Of a DNA stretch of 7,005 nt, positions 6,533 to 7,005 are shown one piece after another. This DNA comes from Patescibacteria group bacterium UBA6065 (GTDB taxonomy: Bacteria; Patescibacteriota; Minisyncoccia; Phycocordibacterales; UBA6065). The DNA lies in assembly GCA_002428865.1 (NCBI GenBank), contig DIYB01000021.1:7809-14813 (forward strand). The letters are read 5' to 3'. The position numbers were made by a program, and so were the translations under genes. Below the pieces are notes generated by a model. It ran no database searches, was not told where the DNA came from, and saw only the letters and a list, made by a program, of their open reading frames with translations. Numbering within the stretch: position 1 is the stretch's first letter; every line of letters starts with the position of its first letter.

Positions 6533-6561
6533 ACCGCACCACTGGTGCGGTTTTCTTTTTT
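6533..6561 (+). terminator. Terminator of the 660-nt RNA
   Basis: ACCGCACC (6533-6540) / GGTGCGGT (6544-6551) with an ACT loop, then TTTTCTTTTTT to 6561. A plus-strand terminator facing the minus-strand gene to its right. Confidence 0.92.
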
Positions 6562-6584
6562 CAACAGTCCTCTCTGTATGTAAT

Positions 6585-6605
6585 AAAAAACCGCGCGAAG
6601 CGCGG
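6585..6605 (-). terminator. Terminator of the 69-aa membrane gene
   Basis: On the minus strand CCGCGC-TTC-GCGCGG (6605-6591) is followed by T6 (6590-6585). It begins 4 nt after the stop codon at 6610. Confidence 0.92.
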
Positions 6606-6609
6606 CGTG

Positions 6610-6819
6610 TTATGGAGACGTGTGTTCGACCGAAAGTCGAGCATCGATAGCACGACGCTCAGTGACACCTTGCCATGCGACGTAGAGAAGCGCACAGCCA
6701 ACAATCGTGACAACCCACCACGCAATGTCCTTGGTCCGCTGATAGCGGACAAAAGACCAGATGATGAGAAAGAGGCCAACAAGCGACACGATTGAGACAG
6801 AGACGTGAAGAGCATCCAT
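6610..6819 (-). CDS. Small two-helix membrane protein, unknown function
   Basis: 69 aa from ATG 6819. Two transmembrane helices at about 5-24 and 33-50 are joined by a short basic turn (RYQRTK), with a polar tail containing ERR and ending HTSP. The YQRTK loop suggests a positive, cytoplasmic loop. A GTG two codons upstream (6825) is possible, but AGGG five bases before the ATG favours 6819. It lies 46 nt after the stop of another minus-strand gene, so they may share a transcript, and a clear terminator follows. The family is not recognised. Confidence 0.75.
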   Translation of the reverse strand: MDALHVSVSIVSLVGLFLIIWSFVRYQRTKDIAWWVVTIVGCALLYVAWQGVTERRAIDARLSVEHTSP

Positions 6820-6865
6820 ACTCACCCTACACTACTTGGTAGGATGACAAAGTCAAACAACTCTC

Positions 6866-7005
6866 CTACGCATTAAACGATGCGTTGAACTCTGACATAG
6901 CACGACCAGGATTATCATTTGTAGCTGTCTCAAGGCACGAAACCACTTGTTTGTGCACCTTCTTCATCTCGAGCGCCTCGGCAGGTTTAAAAGGCGCAAC
7001 AATAA
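6866..7005 (-). CDS. C-terminal end of an unknown protein (partial)
   Basis: An open frame enters from the right edge and ends at TAG 6868-6866, giving 45 visible residues beginning IVAPFKPAEA and ending SEFNASFNA. The mix of charged and hydrophobic residues, with no Cys/Ser/Arg excess, looks like real coding sequence. An internal ATG (residue 13) could also start a 33-aa peptide, but continuation past the edge is more likely. The family is not recognised. It is upstream of, and probably co-transcribed with, the 69-aa gene. Confidence 0.6.
   Translation of the reverse strand, partial: IVAPFKPAEALEMKKVHKQVVSCLETATNDNPGRAMSEFNASFNA

Larger units (their letters stand above)
5901..6561 (+). ncRNA. 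Unidentified long structured RNA, about 660 nt
   Basis: No convincing protein is encoded here on either strand, and a promoter and terminator bracket it. Hairpins seen in order: ACGCT-CTTCG / CGAAG-(7 nt)-AGCGT (5906-5939), GTTC/GAAC (5954-5966), CTCC/GGAG (5987-5997), GTGCA-GGAA-TGCAC with a GNRA loop (6026-6039), CCCT/AGGG (6083-6094), CCGA/TCGG (6166-6177), ACCTGT/ACAGGT (6222-6237), GCGTG/CACGC (6308-6332), GTATGAG/CTCATAC (6336-6355) and a 17-bp stem (6455-6471/6486-6502). The 12-mer GCGTGATTCCTC occurs twice. I do not recognise the family. RNase P, tmRNA and SRP signatures are absent. It could instead be several shorter RNAs, or a decayed region. Confidence is lower than for the RNA upstream of rpsA because no convincing helix closes the two ends. 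Confidence 0.55.

Overview
The window looks like a piece of a small, gene-dense bacterial chromosome, probably from the candidate phyla radiation (Patescibacteria/Parcubacteria-like). This is inferred from a Lys-rich GyrA, a four-domain ribosomal protein S1, a degenerate metallo-beta-lactamase-fold protein of a type I associate with these genomes, very short intergenic spaces and several small membrane proteins of unknown function. I could not run a phylogeny.

Layout. Positions 1-2525 hold gyrA on the minus strand, with a hairpin terminator at the left edge and an extended -10 promoter on its right. A divergent small two-helix membrane protein gene (2652-2918, +) ends in a terminator that contains its own stop codon. 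Convergent to it is a minus-strand pair: a single-pass membrane protein (2948-3307) preceded by an MBL-fold protein whose metal ligands are mostly lost (3328-3954). The MBL promoter sits so close to the start codon that the mRNA may be leaderless.

The second half is dominated by RNA. A strong promoter (TTGACA-16-CATAAT) diverges from the MBL gene and drives about 400 nt of dense hairpins, closed by a terminal helix and ended by a perfect terminator (about 4028-4434, +). Next comes ribosomal protein S1 (rpsA, 4584-5765, +), with a leader of about 110 nt, no Shine-Dalgarno and a 16-bp bidirectional terminator. After it lies a second non-coding stretch (about 5866-6561, +) with a good promoter, many hairpins, a 12-nt internal repeat, a 17-bp stem near the 3' end and a terminator. 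I recognise neither RNA: the key signatures of RNase P RNA, tmRNA, SRP RNA, 6S RNA and group I/II introns are not visible. The right edge carries a 69-aa two-helix membrane protein (minus strand) and the C-terminal 45 codons of a further minus-strand gene running off the window.

How they fit together: gyrA and rpsA are housekeeping genes, each apparently a single-gene unit. The main novelty candidate is the arrangement of two large, independently promoted structured RNA genes immediately on either side of rpsA. No mobile element, CRISPR array, tRNA or rRNA was seen.
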